A stretch of DNA of 64,000 bases, taken from contig NZ_CP133594.1 in NCBI RefSeq assembly GCF_031312535.1, forward strand, positions 744,001 through 808,000, written 5' to 3'. Below the pieces are notes generated by a model. It saw nothing but the letters and a program-made list of their open reading frames with translations, searched no databases and had not been told where the DNA came from. Below, piece by piece: positions 8,239 to 16,808 of the stretch (its first letter is position 1; the number at the start of each line of letters is the position of its first letter). The position numbers were made by a program, and so were the translations under genes. The stretch is from Methanolobus mangrovi. Its GTDB lineage: Archaea; Halobacteriota; Methanosarcinia; Methanosarcinales; Methanosarcinaceae.

Positions 8239-10167
8239 TCACTGCTGTTTATCCTTCTTCAGTAGTAGTACCATAAAGACACCCAGCAGCAATGCAGTTA
8301 TAATAGGCCCTGCAGTTGGTACAGCGTTCGGTTCCCAACCATTGTCATCAGGTTCGTAACCATAATACTCACCAACATCTTCATCGCTTACAACAAAACC
8401 GTCGAACTGGGCTGTGACGTTTGCAGTGTTGACGTAATGACCATATTTTGCAACATCATCCATTTCACATTCCATTGATTCACCCGGAGAAAGTGTATTC
8501 TTTGGACATGGGATGATACCCTGTTTGTCATCAGTCAGTACAATGTTTCCAAGCGGGACATTTCCTGTATTGGTGATAATGTATTTCCATGTTATAGTAT
8601 CACCTATGACTATTCCCGTAAGACCATCCGTATCTTTATCTAGACCATTGGTATATTTTTCAACATCAACGCATGGTATTACTTCAAGGAAACCTGCATC
8701 CAGGGCCATATCAATTTCTCCTGGATCTAGTGCAATACAGGTTGTTAGTCCCGTAGCAGGGTTAGCATCACTATCTGCAGTATCATCAGCACCCTGGTTC
8801 TGCGGACTGAAGATATACCCTGCAGGGAGGACAAAGCCTACAGAGTAGTTACCTGATTCAAGGCCTATGAATTGATAAGTCCCGTTTGAATTCGTGATTG
8901 TTGTAGCAAGATGATTACTTTCACAATCAAAGAGTTCCACGGTCACATTGGGGATACCTGATTCATTTGTATCCTGTATTCCGTCATTATTAAGATCATT
9001 CCATGCAAGATTTCCTATGCCCCCCCACTGAATAGATGTAACACCTGCATCCCTGTTCTGGTAATCAGTACCTGATCCAAGGAAGATACAGGTGGTAAGC
9101 CCTGATGTAATATCGACATCGCTATCTATGCTATCGAAAGTACCCTGATCCTGTGGACTGAAGAAATATCCTGCTGGAAGTGCAAACTCGATATAATATT
9201 CACCTGGCGTAATCCCTGAGAACTGGTAAAATCCGGTTGCATCAGTTATTGTCATAGCAAGGAGATTTCCATAACAATCATAGAATTGCACAGTCGCACC
9301 GGAAAAACCTTGCTCTCCTGCATCCTGCATACCATTAATGTTGAGGTCCTCCCAGACAAAGTCACCAATTGAAGCAGGCTGATACATACCAGCATCCCAT
9401 GTATTATCCACCTCTCCTGAACCAATTACATCAGGATTCGTTCGTCCTGTTGTAATATCAGCATCACTATCTATGGTGGCATCGGCACCCTGGTCCTGTG
9501 GACTAAAAAAGTATCCTGCTGGCGGAACAAAACCTATTGAATATTCACCAGGTGTCAATCCTGTAAATTGGTAAAATCCGTTTGAATACGTAACTGTCGT
9601 TGCAAGGAGATTGTTGGCAGAATCATAGAGTTCTACAGTTACACCGTCGATTCCTGTTTCATTCTCCTCCTGTATACCATTAGCATTGAGATCTTCCCAG
9701 ACAAAGTCGCCGATTGAAGCAAGCTGATGTATACCAGCATCCCACGTATAATCTATCTCTTCGGGATTAAGTATTGTACAAACTGTCTGTCCTGTTGTAG
9801 CATCTGCGTCACTGTCCATGGCATCATCAGCACCCTGGTCCTGTGGGGTAAAAATATATCCAACAGGAGCTTCAAATTCTACGAAATAATCACCCTCTTC
9901 AGCTATGAAATTGTAGTTTCCTACTGCATCAGTAACTGTAGTATCTACGAGATTACCATCACAACTGTATATATTTACGGTCACACCGGCGATTCCCGGT
10001 TCACCTGGATCCTGTATGCCATTAACGTTGAGGTCTTCCCAGACAAGATCACCCATGGAAGAATTACCTACTGCGGCAGACGTCGTAGATATTAATGCTG
10101 CAGATGCGATCAATACAAGTAGAAATCTGATTCCTATCTTTAGTGAATTACATTTAGAATGATTCAA
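8239..10167 (-). CDS. SdrD B-like repeat surface protein with VPXXXP-CTERM sorting signal
   Basis: A 642-residue exported protein. After a signal peptide (about 1-32) come four SdrD-B/prealbumin-like repeats starting near residues 34, 150, 265 and 380. Each opens IGDFVWEDLNxNGIQ and closes with a SPQDQGADxxxDSDAD calcium-type loop. A DUF11-like domain beginning VDVEKYTNG (about 499-605) follows, then VPTAGP, a hydrophobic helix and KKDKQQ at the C-terminus. VPxxxP plus helix plus basic tail is the VPXXXP-CTERM signal processed by archaeosortase B, so the protein is probably lipid-anchored on the cell surface. No archaeosortase gene is in this window. The last domain is closely similar to the second DUF11-like domain of the beta-helix protein at 40195-42549. 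The two 5' regulatory motif copies lie at 10233-10243 and 10313-10323. Confidence 0.88.
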   Translation of the reverse strand: MNHSKCNSLKIGIRFLLVLIASAALISTTSAAVGNSSMGDLVWEDLNVNGIQDPGEPGIAGVTVNIYSCDGNLVDTTVTDAVGNYNFIAEEGDYFVEFEAPVGYIFTPQDQGADDAMDSDADATTGQTVCTILNPEEIDYTWDAGIHQLASIGDFVWEDLNANGIQEENETGIDGVTVELYDSANNLLATTVTYSNGFYQFTGLTPGEYSIGFVPPAGYFFSPQDQGADATIDSDADITTGRTNPDVIGSGEVDNTWDAGMYQPASIGDFVWEDLNINGMQDAGEQGFSGATVQFYDCYGNLLAMTITDATGFYQFSGITPGEYYIEFALPAGYFFSPQDQGTFDSIDSDVDITSGLTTCIFLGSGTDYQNRDAGVTSIQWGGIGNLAWNDLNNDGIQDTNESGIPNVTVELFDCESNHLATTITNSNGTYQFIGLESGNYSVGFVLPAGYIFSPQNQGADDTADSDANPATGLTTCIALDPGEIDMALDAGFLEVIPCVDVEKYTNGLDKDTDGLTGIVIGDTITWKYIITNTGNVPLGNIVLTDDKQGIIPCPKNTLSPGESMECEMDDVAKYGHYVNTANVTAQFDGFVVSDEDVGEYYGYEPDDNGWEPNAVPTAGPIITALLLGVFMVLLLKKDKQQ

Positions 10168-10312
10168 AATTGACTTTACAAAATGTTGATATGCCCTAAT
10201 GATAAAACCCCCTTATAATCAACCAAACAAGCAGAACAATGTCTGCCGGTTAGAACTCCTATAATAGAATATGTTTGGATGCTGATATTAAATCAAATGA
10301 AAATAAAATTCA

Positions 10313-10323
10313 GAACAATGTTC
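10313..10323. promoter_or_regulatory. GAACAATGTTC palindrome upstream of surface protein gene
   Basis: The odd palindrome GAACAATGTTC lies about 150 bp upstream of the SdrD-repeat gene, with a degenerate copy GAACAATGTCT at 10233-10243. The core AACAATGTT recurs upstream of two other surface-protein genes (43203-43211, and inverted at 44619-44627). A shared regulator is inference. Confidence 0.35.
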
Positions 10324-10378
10324 AGTAACATCAAAAGGTAATGTTATAAGTATGGAAAACATTTCTTAAAAAGTAAAA

Positions 10379-11152
10379 TCAGACAAATACTGACTTCAAA
10401 TATCCAAAAACGATGTCATTGAACTTGTCATATTGCTCGATCGAGCATACATGACCGCAGTTATCAATTATTTCAACCCGGGAATTACTTATTTTTCTGG
10501 TATACCTTAAAGTGTCTTTTAAAAACAGATGATCCTCATTTCCTGAAACAAACAGGATTTTGATATCCTCATTTAATTCATCCAGCCAGATCAAACTATT
10601 CTTTGTTTGCGGGATGAGATCCACCCACTTGCAAAACTCACTATAACCCAGCTTTTTTGCTTCATTCACGAAAATACTCCGTGATCTCCTATGGTTTTTC
10701 CTTGGCAGTATGATGTAGGCAAAAAATCTGTAAAGGATCATATAATTAATCCATCTTTTGAAATTAATTGCAAGAAAAAGCAGGAATTTCGTTCTCATAT
10801 TGAACTTAACAATTCCCCCACCCATAATCAATGAATATACTTTTTCCGGGTAAAGTATGGCAAACCGTAAGCATATTAATGAACTAAAGGAAAAGCCCAG
10901 AAAATGAGCTTTTTCTATATCATGGAAATCTAGAGTATTGTTAATAAGCTGACATACTTTATCAATATCGAGATCATCATTAACTTTTTCCTTATGCATT
11001 TCCAGCACAAGCAGGTTATAGTGCTTTGAAAAGAACTCTGTCTGGTTTTTCCAGGTTCTGGCACTGCCTCCAAAACCATGAATAAATACAATCCAATCTA
11101 CAGAATCTTTTTTATGGTAAACTTCGGCACTAAATCTTTTTTCTTCTGCCAT
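10379..11152 (-). CDS. Alpha/beta-hydrolase fold protein
   Basis: A 257-residue serine-hydrolase-type protein. The oxyanion motif HGFGG is at 25-29, the nucleophile elbow GFSFS at 86-90 (Ser88), the acidic residue in SGNEDHLF (Asp207) and the catalytic His in NCGHVCS (His234). A basic, hydrophobic lid region (about 115-160) separates core strands and could contact membrane or a lipid substrate. The gene overlaps the 3' end of the radical SAM gene by 23 nt, which implies translational coupling and a shared pathway. The substrate is unknown; esterase, thioesterase or C-C hydrolase are all possible. Confidence 0.82.
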   Translation of the reverse strand: MAEEKRFSAEVYHKKDSVDWIVFIHGFGGSARTWKNQTEFFSKHYNLLVLEMHKEKVNDDLDIDKVCQLINNTLDFHDIEKAHFLGFSFSSLICLRFAILYPEKVYSLIMGGGIVKFNMRTKFLLFLAINFKRWINYMILYRFFAYIILPRKNHRRSRSIFVNEAKKLGYSEFCKWVDLIPQTKNSLIWLDELNEDIKILFVSGNEDHLFLKDTLRYTRKISNSRVEIIDNCGHVCSIEQYDKFNDIVFGYLKSVFV

Positions 11153-12416
11153 CAGTTATTCCTTTCTTAAAAGCAAGGTATTTTAAAAACAGAGGGAAAT
11201 TTTTCTGGTTATGCTCAGGCATTTTCTTAAATAGCTCCTCTGAAAGTGCTTCCCATTCTATGGCCCGCTCATAACTTTTCTCGGCAAGATGTTCAGGTGA
11301 TTCCGGATTTGCCATATGGGTCGATTTCGCTCCACCGGCATTAACAACGTCAATAATTGCCTGAGGATTATCTATCAAAGGACATGGACGCAGTGGATTC
11401 TGTGAAAATGGCTGAGCATCTCTAAATGTAGTAAAGAACTTTGATCTGAGAGCTTCAGCAAGTGAGATATCATGTATATTTGAATCAGAATAGTGGCAGA
11501 ATGCACATGGTTCAACGTCACCCTTGGCGTTAATATGCGCAAAACCAGCACCTGCTCCAAGACAACCAAAACACAGGTGACCGTTGTTCCAGAAATCAAC
11601 TATCACATAGTCGTGTTTTATACAGTAATCCCTTACTTTTTCCTGTACGTATGCCCTTTGTTCAGCAGTACATACCAGAGAAGTATCAGCATCGCTGCCT
11701 ACCGGAATGTACTGGAATAACCAGCCAAACCAGGCACCTTTCTTGCGCATGTGATCAAGAAATTCATCACTGGCTATTGTTTTATAGTTATTTGAATGAT
11801 AACAGGCTGAAAAAGCAAATCCAATGTTTCTGGATCTTAAAATATCCATAGCTTTGATCGCTTTATCGTAAACGCCCATTCCTCTTCTAAAATCAGTTTC
11901 TTCTTTTGTCCCTTCAATGCTTATGAAAACATTCAAATTACCCAATTCAGCCATTTCGTCAGCGAATTCGTCATCGATCAAAGTTGCATTGGTAAAAGCT
12001 CCGAAAGTCATTTTATTATGCTTTTTGCATAATTTAAGAATATCTTCTTTCCTGAGTAAAGGTTCGCCACCGGTCATCAAACAATCCATGATCCCTAACT
12101 TTTCAGCCTGATTTAGAATGTCATCAAACTTTTCATATGAAATGTTGTGGCCGCTTTCATAATCCTGAGACCAGCATCCTTTACACTTTAAATTACAATT
12201 ACTCGTAGGGTCTACAAGAAGAACCCTGGGAATAGAGCATTTATTTTTAAATCCATTATACAACTCTTTCAAAGTGATGAAACCACCCATGGTCAAATGA
12301 GTTGTTATTCCCCTAGCTAAAAAAAATTGCTTACACCTGTAGATGTAAGCCTTATGATGTGGGAACGGGGGTATTCTTTCTTTGTTCCCATTGATCATTA
12401 AATGTTTCAATTGCAA
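11130..12416 (-). CDS. Radical SAM enzyme with Cys-rich C-terminal region
   Basis: A 428-residue radical SAM protein. The cluster motif CNLKCKGC (C74, C78, C81) is followed by the SAM-binding MTGGEPLLRKED. The C-terminal third has further cysteines (HLCFGCLGAG, EPCAFCHYSD, RPCPLID), as in SPASM-type auxiliary-cluster domains, and then a helical tail. The product is unknown. It sits in a tight three-gene unit: 4 nt after the membrane protein gene, and overlapping the hydrolase gene. The start is uncertain: TTG at 12416, TTG at 12410 with GAGG about 8 nt upstream, or ATG at 12398 are all in frame. Confidence 0.85.
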   Translation of the reverse strand: MQLKHLMINGNKERIPPFPHHKAYIYRCKQFFLARGITTHLTMGGFITLKELYNGFKNKCSIPRVLLVDPTSNCNLKCKGCWSQDYESGHNISYEKFDDILNQAEKLGIMDCLMTGGEPLLRKEDILKLCKKHNKMTFGAFTNATLIDDEFADEMAELGNLNVFISIEGTKEETDFRRGMGVYDKAIKAMDILRSRNIGFAFSACYHSNNYKTIASDEFLDHMRKKGAWFGWLFQYIPVGSDADTSLVCTAEQRAYVQEKVRDYCIKHDYVIVDFWNNGHLCFGCLGAGAGFAHINAKGDVEPCAFCHYSDSNIHDISLAEALRSKFFTTFRDAQPFSQNPLRPCPLIDNPQAIIDVVNAGGAKSTHMANPESPEHLAEKSYERAIEWEALSEELFKKMPEHNQKNFPLFLKYLAFKKGITDGRRKKI

Positions 12417-12420
12417 AACC

Positions 12421-13281
12421 TCAAACCTGTTTTTTAGTCACAGATACTTTTTGTGGAATTACTCCATCAAAAACAAATTCACCATCAGAATTTGAGGTCA
12501 AGCTGGTTATTTCAAGTCCCGGAACAACTGTATAGATACGAGGGAAATAATTTTCCATTACACTTACGCTTTCTTCTTCCATATATTTGCCTGGAAGTGA
12601 AATAGCTCCTAGATTAAATTCTTCCGGTTCACCATTTAATTGGTTGTTCGTAACACTGATCTGTCCCTTACTATAGATATTTAATCTATCAGGTAAAGGA
12701 AGAGGGACATCACCTGCAACATCTGAATATAGATCTTCTTTAAGTCTTTTTATATCAGCAGTACTTGATCCTTCCATGGTCCCATCGGGTGAAACTTTTA
12801 CCTGTAAGTCATCAAACCACCAGAATCCAGGTGCTATCTCATTTAATAGAGCTGTCGACTCCTCTGCAGTTAAAGTAAACTCTTTTCTTTCATATTCTGA
12901 GAATTCAAAATCATAATCCTGAATTGATTTTTTTTCTGCATTCTTTTTGTATTCTTCTAATTCTTCACCAGTCATGCCTTCATACTCTATTTGCATACCG
13001 GTTTTTTCAAGAGCACTTAAATAGTCTTCATGAGTGTATTGCACCCCTAGATCTTTAGGTCCAAGTAATGAAAAACTTGCATAGACCCAGAATACACTGC
13101 CTAGAATTAGTACTAAAGCTACTAAAAATACATATTTAAGTTTACCTTTATCGTTGCTAATTGTATCACCAACCATTATCCCAACATTGACAATCACATA
13201 TAATTGTAGAGGTTGTAGTTTTATTGCACTCTGTGAAAAGACGAACAAAACTAAGAACATTTCACATGTTTCCAACCACAT
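12421..13281 (-). CDS. Membrane-anchored protein of unknown function
   Basis: The 286-residue reading frame has one clear membrane helix (KYVFLVALVLILGSVFWVYASF) followed by an extracytoplasmic-looking beta-rich domain of about 210 residues with many acidic residues and no recognised motif. It is the first gene of the cluster with the radical SAM enzyme and the hydrolase. Two starts are possible: 13281 (AGGAAAG upstream and a TATA-like TTATTTAAAAG near 13318-13328), or 13176, which gives a conventional short cytoplasmic leader before the helix. I cannot decide from sequence. No homolog is recognised. Confidence 0.7.
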   Translation of the reverse strand: MWLETCEMFLVLFVFSQSAIKLQPLQLYVIVNVGIMVGDTISNDKGKLKYVFLVALVLILGSVFWVYASFSLLGPKDLGVQYTHEDYLSALEKTGMQIEYEGMTGEELEEYKKNAEKKSIQDYDFEFSEYERKEFTLTAEESTALLNEIAPGFWWFDDLQVKVSPDGTMEGSSTADIKRLKEDLYSDVAGDVPLPLPDRLNIYSKGQISVTNNQLNGEPEEFNLGAISLPGKYMEEESVSVMENYFPRIYTVVPGLEITSLTSNSDGEFVFDGVIPQKVSVTKKQV

Positions 13282-13439
13282 TATATACTTTCCTATTTGA
13301 ATCAGTCATATATTTTTTCTTTTAAATAAGTAACAATATTTAGTAATTAAGATTCCAAAATTATATCGCAGTTTAAACTAATTTAACTATGTGCACAATA
13401 CTTGCATGTTCATTTTTTTAATTTTATGGAGGAGAACAA

Positions 13440-14066
13440 ATGATACAGATCAAGGGGAGTAGCACTGCATTTATCATAGTGGATACACAGAATTTCGTTC
13501 TTCATGAAAATGGGTTTGGTGTTGACTGGGGTGCCTGGAACTTTGCTCAGCAAAAGAATATGATTAAGAAAACGGTCAAAGCCATGGAAATATTCAGAGC
13601 AGCAAAAATACCTATAATCTTTGTTATAATGGAACTGCGCCCTCAAATATCGCAGGCCATAAATGCGAATTTACCGGATATACCTTTCTGGAAACAACTC
13701 AGGGAAATGGACTTCAAGAAAATAAGTCCCGAAGAAGGAGAATTCCAGGGCAGGATCATCGACGAGTTCACTCCTCACCCGGAAGACCTCATAGTTGTCA
13801 AACATCATACAATGAGTGGTTTTCATAACACGGACCTCGACAGGATACTCAGGGCTTTGCACTGTGATACTCTGCTATTTGGAGGCGCTGTGACAAACCT
13901 CTGTGTTGAAAGTACGGTTAGGGGGGCTTTTGACAGGGGATATAATTGTGTTGTGTTGAGTGACTGTGTTGCTTCGGTCAGTGAAGAAGCTCAGCGGTTT
14001 GCAACAGACTTTATATTTCCTATCCTGGGCAGGGTTTGTACTTTTGAGGAGCTTGAGATATTATGA
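13440..14066 (+). CDS. Isochorismatase-family cysteine hydrolase
   Basis: A 208-residue protein with the cysteine-hydrolase triad of the isochorismatase/nicotinamidase superfamily: Asp15 in FIIVDTQN, Lys121 in VVKHHTMSGF and Cys155 in AVTNLCVEST. The fold length is normal for the family. Members hydrolyse amides such as nicotinamide, N-carbamoyl compounds or isochorismate; nothing here selects among them. The start follows a strong GGAGGA site at 13427-13432. It is monocistronic as far as I can see, divergent from the 13281 gene with about 158 bp between them. Confidence 0.87.
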   Translation: MIQIKGSSTAFIIVDTQNFVLHENGFGVDWGAWNFAQQKNMIKKTVKAMEIFRAAKIPIIFVIMELRPQISQAINANLPDIPFWKQLREMDFKKISPEEGEFQGRIIDEFTPHPEDLIVVKHHTMSGFHNTDLDRILRALHCDTLLFGGAVTNLCVESTVRGAFDRGYNCVVLSDCVASVSEEAQRFATDFIFPILGRVCTFEELEIL

Positions 14067-14206
14067 AGGCACATTCGGTAAAAATACACATTAGCTAAGT
14101 ACTAATATATGATACATCGAAATATGAGCCACATTGGTTTGGAAAATTACCTGCTATAAGAAGTTTTAATAAGCGATTGAACCCTACTTAATATTGGGGA
14201 GTATTT

Positions 14207-14389
14207 ATGGAAAATGAAAAGAGTTCCAAAAAACAGGTTTTTCCGATGTTTCCAGTAATAATATTAGTTACTGGCATATTGTGGCTAATAAATGACTTGC
14301 ACATATTAACAATCGATATTCCGTGGTTTCCCATAGTTTTGATAATACTTGGAATTGGCTGGATCATAGACTTTTATAAAGGAAAGTAA
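14207..14389 (+). CDS. Small two-helix membrane protein, LiaI/LiaF-like (DUF5668-type)
   Basis: A 60-residue protein with two hydrophobic helices (VFPMFPVIILVTGILWLI and FPIVLIILGIGWII) joined by a short loop. This is the repeated pattern of LiaI/LiaF-like transmembrane domains. The basic termini suggest both ends are cytoplasmic. The GGGGAG site is about 7 nt upstream. A role in envelope stress sensing is known for bacterial relatives and is only an analogy here. Confidence 0.75.
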   Translation: MENEKSSKKQVFPMFPVIILVTGILWLINDLHILTIDIPWFPIVLIILGIGWIIDFYKGK

Positions 14390-14535
14390 AAATCAACTCT
14401 TTTTTTATGGATTTGATCATTGAAGAAATATCGTTAAATAAAGTTTTGAAATAAACTTTTAAAATCACAATGGTCTCACAAAGTCACAAACCATAAATAC
14501 AACTTTCTCCAAATATAAAAAAGGAGATTGGTAAA

Positions 14536-15147
14536 TTGGATTTATCCATTGTGATACTTGTTATTTGTCTGGTAGGATTCGCAGCCATTCACAGCCTTCT
14601 GGCAAGCTTGCCCTTTAAACGCTTCATCAGGCGGTCTTTAGGTTCTAAAGCAGACAAGTTGTATATGCCAGTCTATAACGTCATTGCGGTTATTACGATA
14701 GTGCCACTGGCATACCTACTCTATAAGAATCCGGGCCCATTTATATACATAGTACCGTCTCCATGGCGCTGGTTAATGGTTGGTGGACAGGTAATTGCTG
14801 CCATAATTGGTCCAAGGGCTTTGAAGGATGCACCACATCGATTTAGGCTGCATTCACAGCTATCTGCACCGGATACCCCTGAAGCAGGTCATCTGGATAT
14901 CCATGGTGTTTATCGATGGATAAGAGATCCATTCCTGTTCTCCGGACTGGTCATAATGTGGCTAACTCCGTTTATGACAGTTAATCTGCTTATCATATAC
15001 ATCCTGACTACCATATATCTGATCATGGGGTCCCTGCACTGGGAAAGCAGACTTGTGGCACAGTTTGGCAACGAATATCTTGAATACCAGGAAAATGTTC
15101 ACAGAATAATCCCTCGCTTAAAGGGATATCATGAGAAAAAAAGATGA
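14536..15147 (+). CDS. Isoprenylcysteine methyltransferase-like (ICMT/NnrU-type) integral membrane protein
   Basis: A 203-residue multi-spanning protein with about five membrane helices. The segment GVYRWIRDPFLFSGL, followed by helices and EYLEYQENVHRIIP, resembles the SAM-binding C-terminal part of ICMT/PEMT-family methyltransferases, and the N-terminal half is NnrU-like. Substrates of archaeal members are not established; lipids or protein thiols are possible. The start is TTG at 14536, supported by AAGGAG at 14521-14526, 9 nt upstream, and by the lack of a nearby in-frame ATG. It is convergent with hgcB, 79 bp away. Confidence 0.8.
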   Translation: MDLSIVILVICLVGFAAIHSLLASLPFKRFIRRSLGSKADKLYMPVYNVIAVITIVPLAYLLYKNPGPFIYIVPSPWRWLMVGGQVIAAIIGPRALKDAPHRFRLHSQLSAPDTPEAGHLDIHGVYRWIRDPFLFSGLVIMWLTPFMTVNLLIIYILTTIYLIMGSLHWESRLVAQFGNEYLEYQENVHRIIPRLKGYHEKKR

Positions 15148-15178
15148 TCCTGATCAACTTCTTTGCATGTCCGTTACT

Positions 15179-15196
15179 AAATAAAAAAGAAATAAG
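15179..15196 (-). terminator. T-rich terminator downstream of hgcB
   Basis: On the minus strand a run rich in T (reverse complement of AATAAAAAAGAAATAAG) starts about 30 nt after the hgcB stop. Archaeal transcripts commonly end at such tracts. There is no stem of note. Confidence 0.35.
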
Positions 15197-15226
15197 CACA
15201 CTTTTCAGTTATCGCTAATTTCATGA

Positions 15227-15559
15227 TCACAGTTTTTCAATGAGAAATGGATTCTTTGAATTCCCACCACAGCAGCTTCCATCTCCACAGCCACACTCAG
15301 CACTATCCATATCCTTGCCCCTGAGTGCTGCACTGATCATTGCCCATGCACAACCGACACCACTCTGCACTTCAATTGCCTGGACAGGGCAGTTAAGGGC
15401 ACATGCGCCGCATTCCATACATGCAGCTGGTCGCACGAGTTCAACATGTTCTTTTCCTTCAGAAAAGACCCCGTGGGGACAGACCTGCGTACATCGCAGG
15501 CAGTTGATACATTTATCAGGATAATATTGAAGCGTATTCTCAACATAAGAATCAAACAT
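15227..15559 (-). CDS. hgcB: HgcB, 2[4Fe-4S] ferredoxin of mercury methylation
   Basis: A 110-residue ferredoxin. Two cluster motifs bind [4Fe-4S]: C17/C20/C23/C27 and C47/C50/C53/C57. Beyond them are the HgcB hallmarks: a lone Cys70 (GVGCAWAM) and a C-terminal cysteine cluster ending in the vicinal pair C96-C97, the proposed Hg(II) ligands. HgcB is thought to reduce the corrinoid of HgcA and hand over Hg(II). The start overlaps the hgcA stop by one base (TGATG), so the pair is translationally coupled. The identification rests on this context plus the cysteine pattern. Confidence 0.95.
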   Translation of the reverse strand: MFDSYVENTLQYYPDKCINCLRCTQVCPHGVFSEGKEHVELVRPAACMECGACALNCPVQAIEVQSGVGCAWAMISAALRGKDMDSAECGCGDGSCCGGNSKNPFLIEKL

Positions 15560-16629
15560 CAGATCACCTTCATTAATCTAAATATTCCAAGCAGAATTGA
15601 GATTACAATTCCTGACCCGGCTATAAAAGCCATGAAAGGTACATACCTGAAGATCTCTTTTTTAACACCGGTCCTTGAAGTGAATGTAGTACAACCTGTG
15701 AAGTTAAGGGCTAAGTATGCAGTCACAGCAGGCATGACCAGAAGAAAAACCAATGCTTTTAGTACATTAGGCCAGAGAGACGTTACGGAATCTGCAGCAA
15801 ATGTAAGTGCAAAAGGGATAGCGACAATTTCCCCCAGGATCAATCCTTTAGTGCTGAAATCATGTGTTGGAATAAAGGGAAGCAGGACCGGAAATAATAC
15901 GGTTCCTGTTAGTACTGTGGTGATTGCAGCAAGAGCTGCAAGAGGGCCTGCAAGGAAGTAAAGAACAATAGCAACAGCAAGCGTAGGCAATGCTGCATGA
16001 ACCAACTCCATAGGTGTCAGTACCAGCCGATTCCATAATGAGAAATGAACCCTGCGCATTTCAGGTGTGGCCTTGTGTGTTTTAAGGTATTCAGCAAGGT
16101 CATTTGCACGTACGGGACCATATTCGACCCTGAATCCAGAACGACGCTGTACTTCATGTGCCGAGATTCCCGGAGCACTGAGCTGCGGTAGTATGATAGT
16201 TCGATGCTGAACAATGTCAGAAAGTCCTGACCATGAGATACGTCTTACGAGTTCTTCTGTTCCGAATGTACCCTTACCAGCAGCACACCATACATTAATG
16301 CCTTTTGTATCCAGGACAAGAATATAACAGTCAATACCAGCAAGTGCGGAGCGGAGCGCATCAAAGCTCATTGTGTAGTTTGCCGAAACAAAGACCGGAG
16401 AATCTGCATCAGGGTTTCCCAGTTTGTAAAGGTTGGGTTTGACAATATACCCCATCCTATTTACGCCCCAGCGGGCAAGGAAGTGACCAAAACGGTCTTT
16501 AAGTGTGAGAGTACTTGTAATCGTAAGGATTTCACATGCCGGAATATCGTGAGTAAAAGTAATAAATGAAAGTTTATCCGATTTCGGTGCACATGAGCAC
16601 GTTGAATCTGCAGTCTTGTCATTCTCCAT
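15559..16629 (-). CDS. hgcA: HgcA, corrinoid membrane methyltransferase for Hg(II)
   Basis: A 356-residue protein that transfers a methyl group from a corrinoid to Hg(II), making methylmercury. The diagnostic cap-helix motif NVWCAAGK is at 112-119; Cys115 is the expected lower axial Co ligand. The C-terminal half has about five membrane helices, as in characterised HgcA. An unusual Cys-bearing N-terminal tail (TCSCAPK) precedes the corrinoid domain. The start at 16629 is favoured over 16665: a TATA-like element at 16690-16700 would start transcription near 16670, leaving almost no leader for 16665, whereas 16629 has AAAGGAAAG upstream. The longer form would add 12 residues. hgcB follows directly. 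No ars-type regulator is adjacent. Confidence 0.96.
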   Translation of the reverse strand: MENDKTADSTCSCAPKSDKLSFITFTHDIPACEILTITSTLTLKDRFGHFLARWGVNRMGYIVKPNLYKLGNPDADSPVFVSANYTMSFDALRSALAGIDCYILVLDTKGINVWCAAGKGTFGTEELVRRISWSGLSDIVQHRTIILPQLSAPGISAHEVQRRSGFRVEYGPVRANDLAEYLKTHKATPEMRRVHFSLWNRLVLTPMELVHAALPTLAVAIVLYFLAGPLAALAAITTVLTGTVLFPVLLPFIPTHDFSTKGLILGEIVAIPFALTFAADSVTSLWPNVLKALVFLLVMPAVTAYLALNFTGCTTFTSRTGVKKEIFRYVPFMAFIAGSGIVISILLGIFRLMKVI

Positions 16630-16689
16630 GTGATTTTCTTTCCTTTCTTCAATAGTGCTGTGCATTAATCAAGTGCTTCTTTTAGTATT

Positions 16690-16700
16690 CTTTTAAATAC
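16690..16700 (-). promoter_or_regulatory. TATA box of hgcAB
   Basis: On the minus strand the element reads GTATTTAAAAG. It is 61 bp or more upstream of the favoured hgcA start and predicts initiation near 16670. Motif-based only. Confidence 0.4.
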
Positions 16701-16808
16701 ACATAAGGATTGCCTTTGTGCTGAATGCAGAAATAGGGCTGTACTCATATGCTAAGATATTATGTGAATCTGAATAGAGAAAGGTGAAAGAGTTGGGGAA
16801 TGAAAGAG

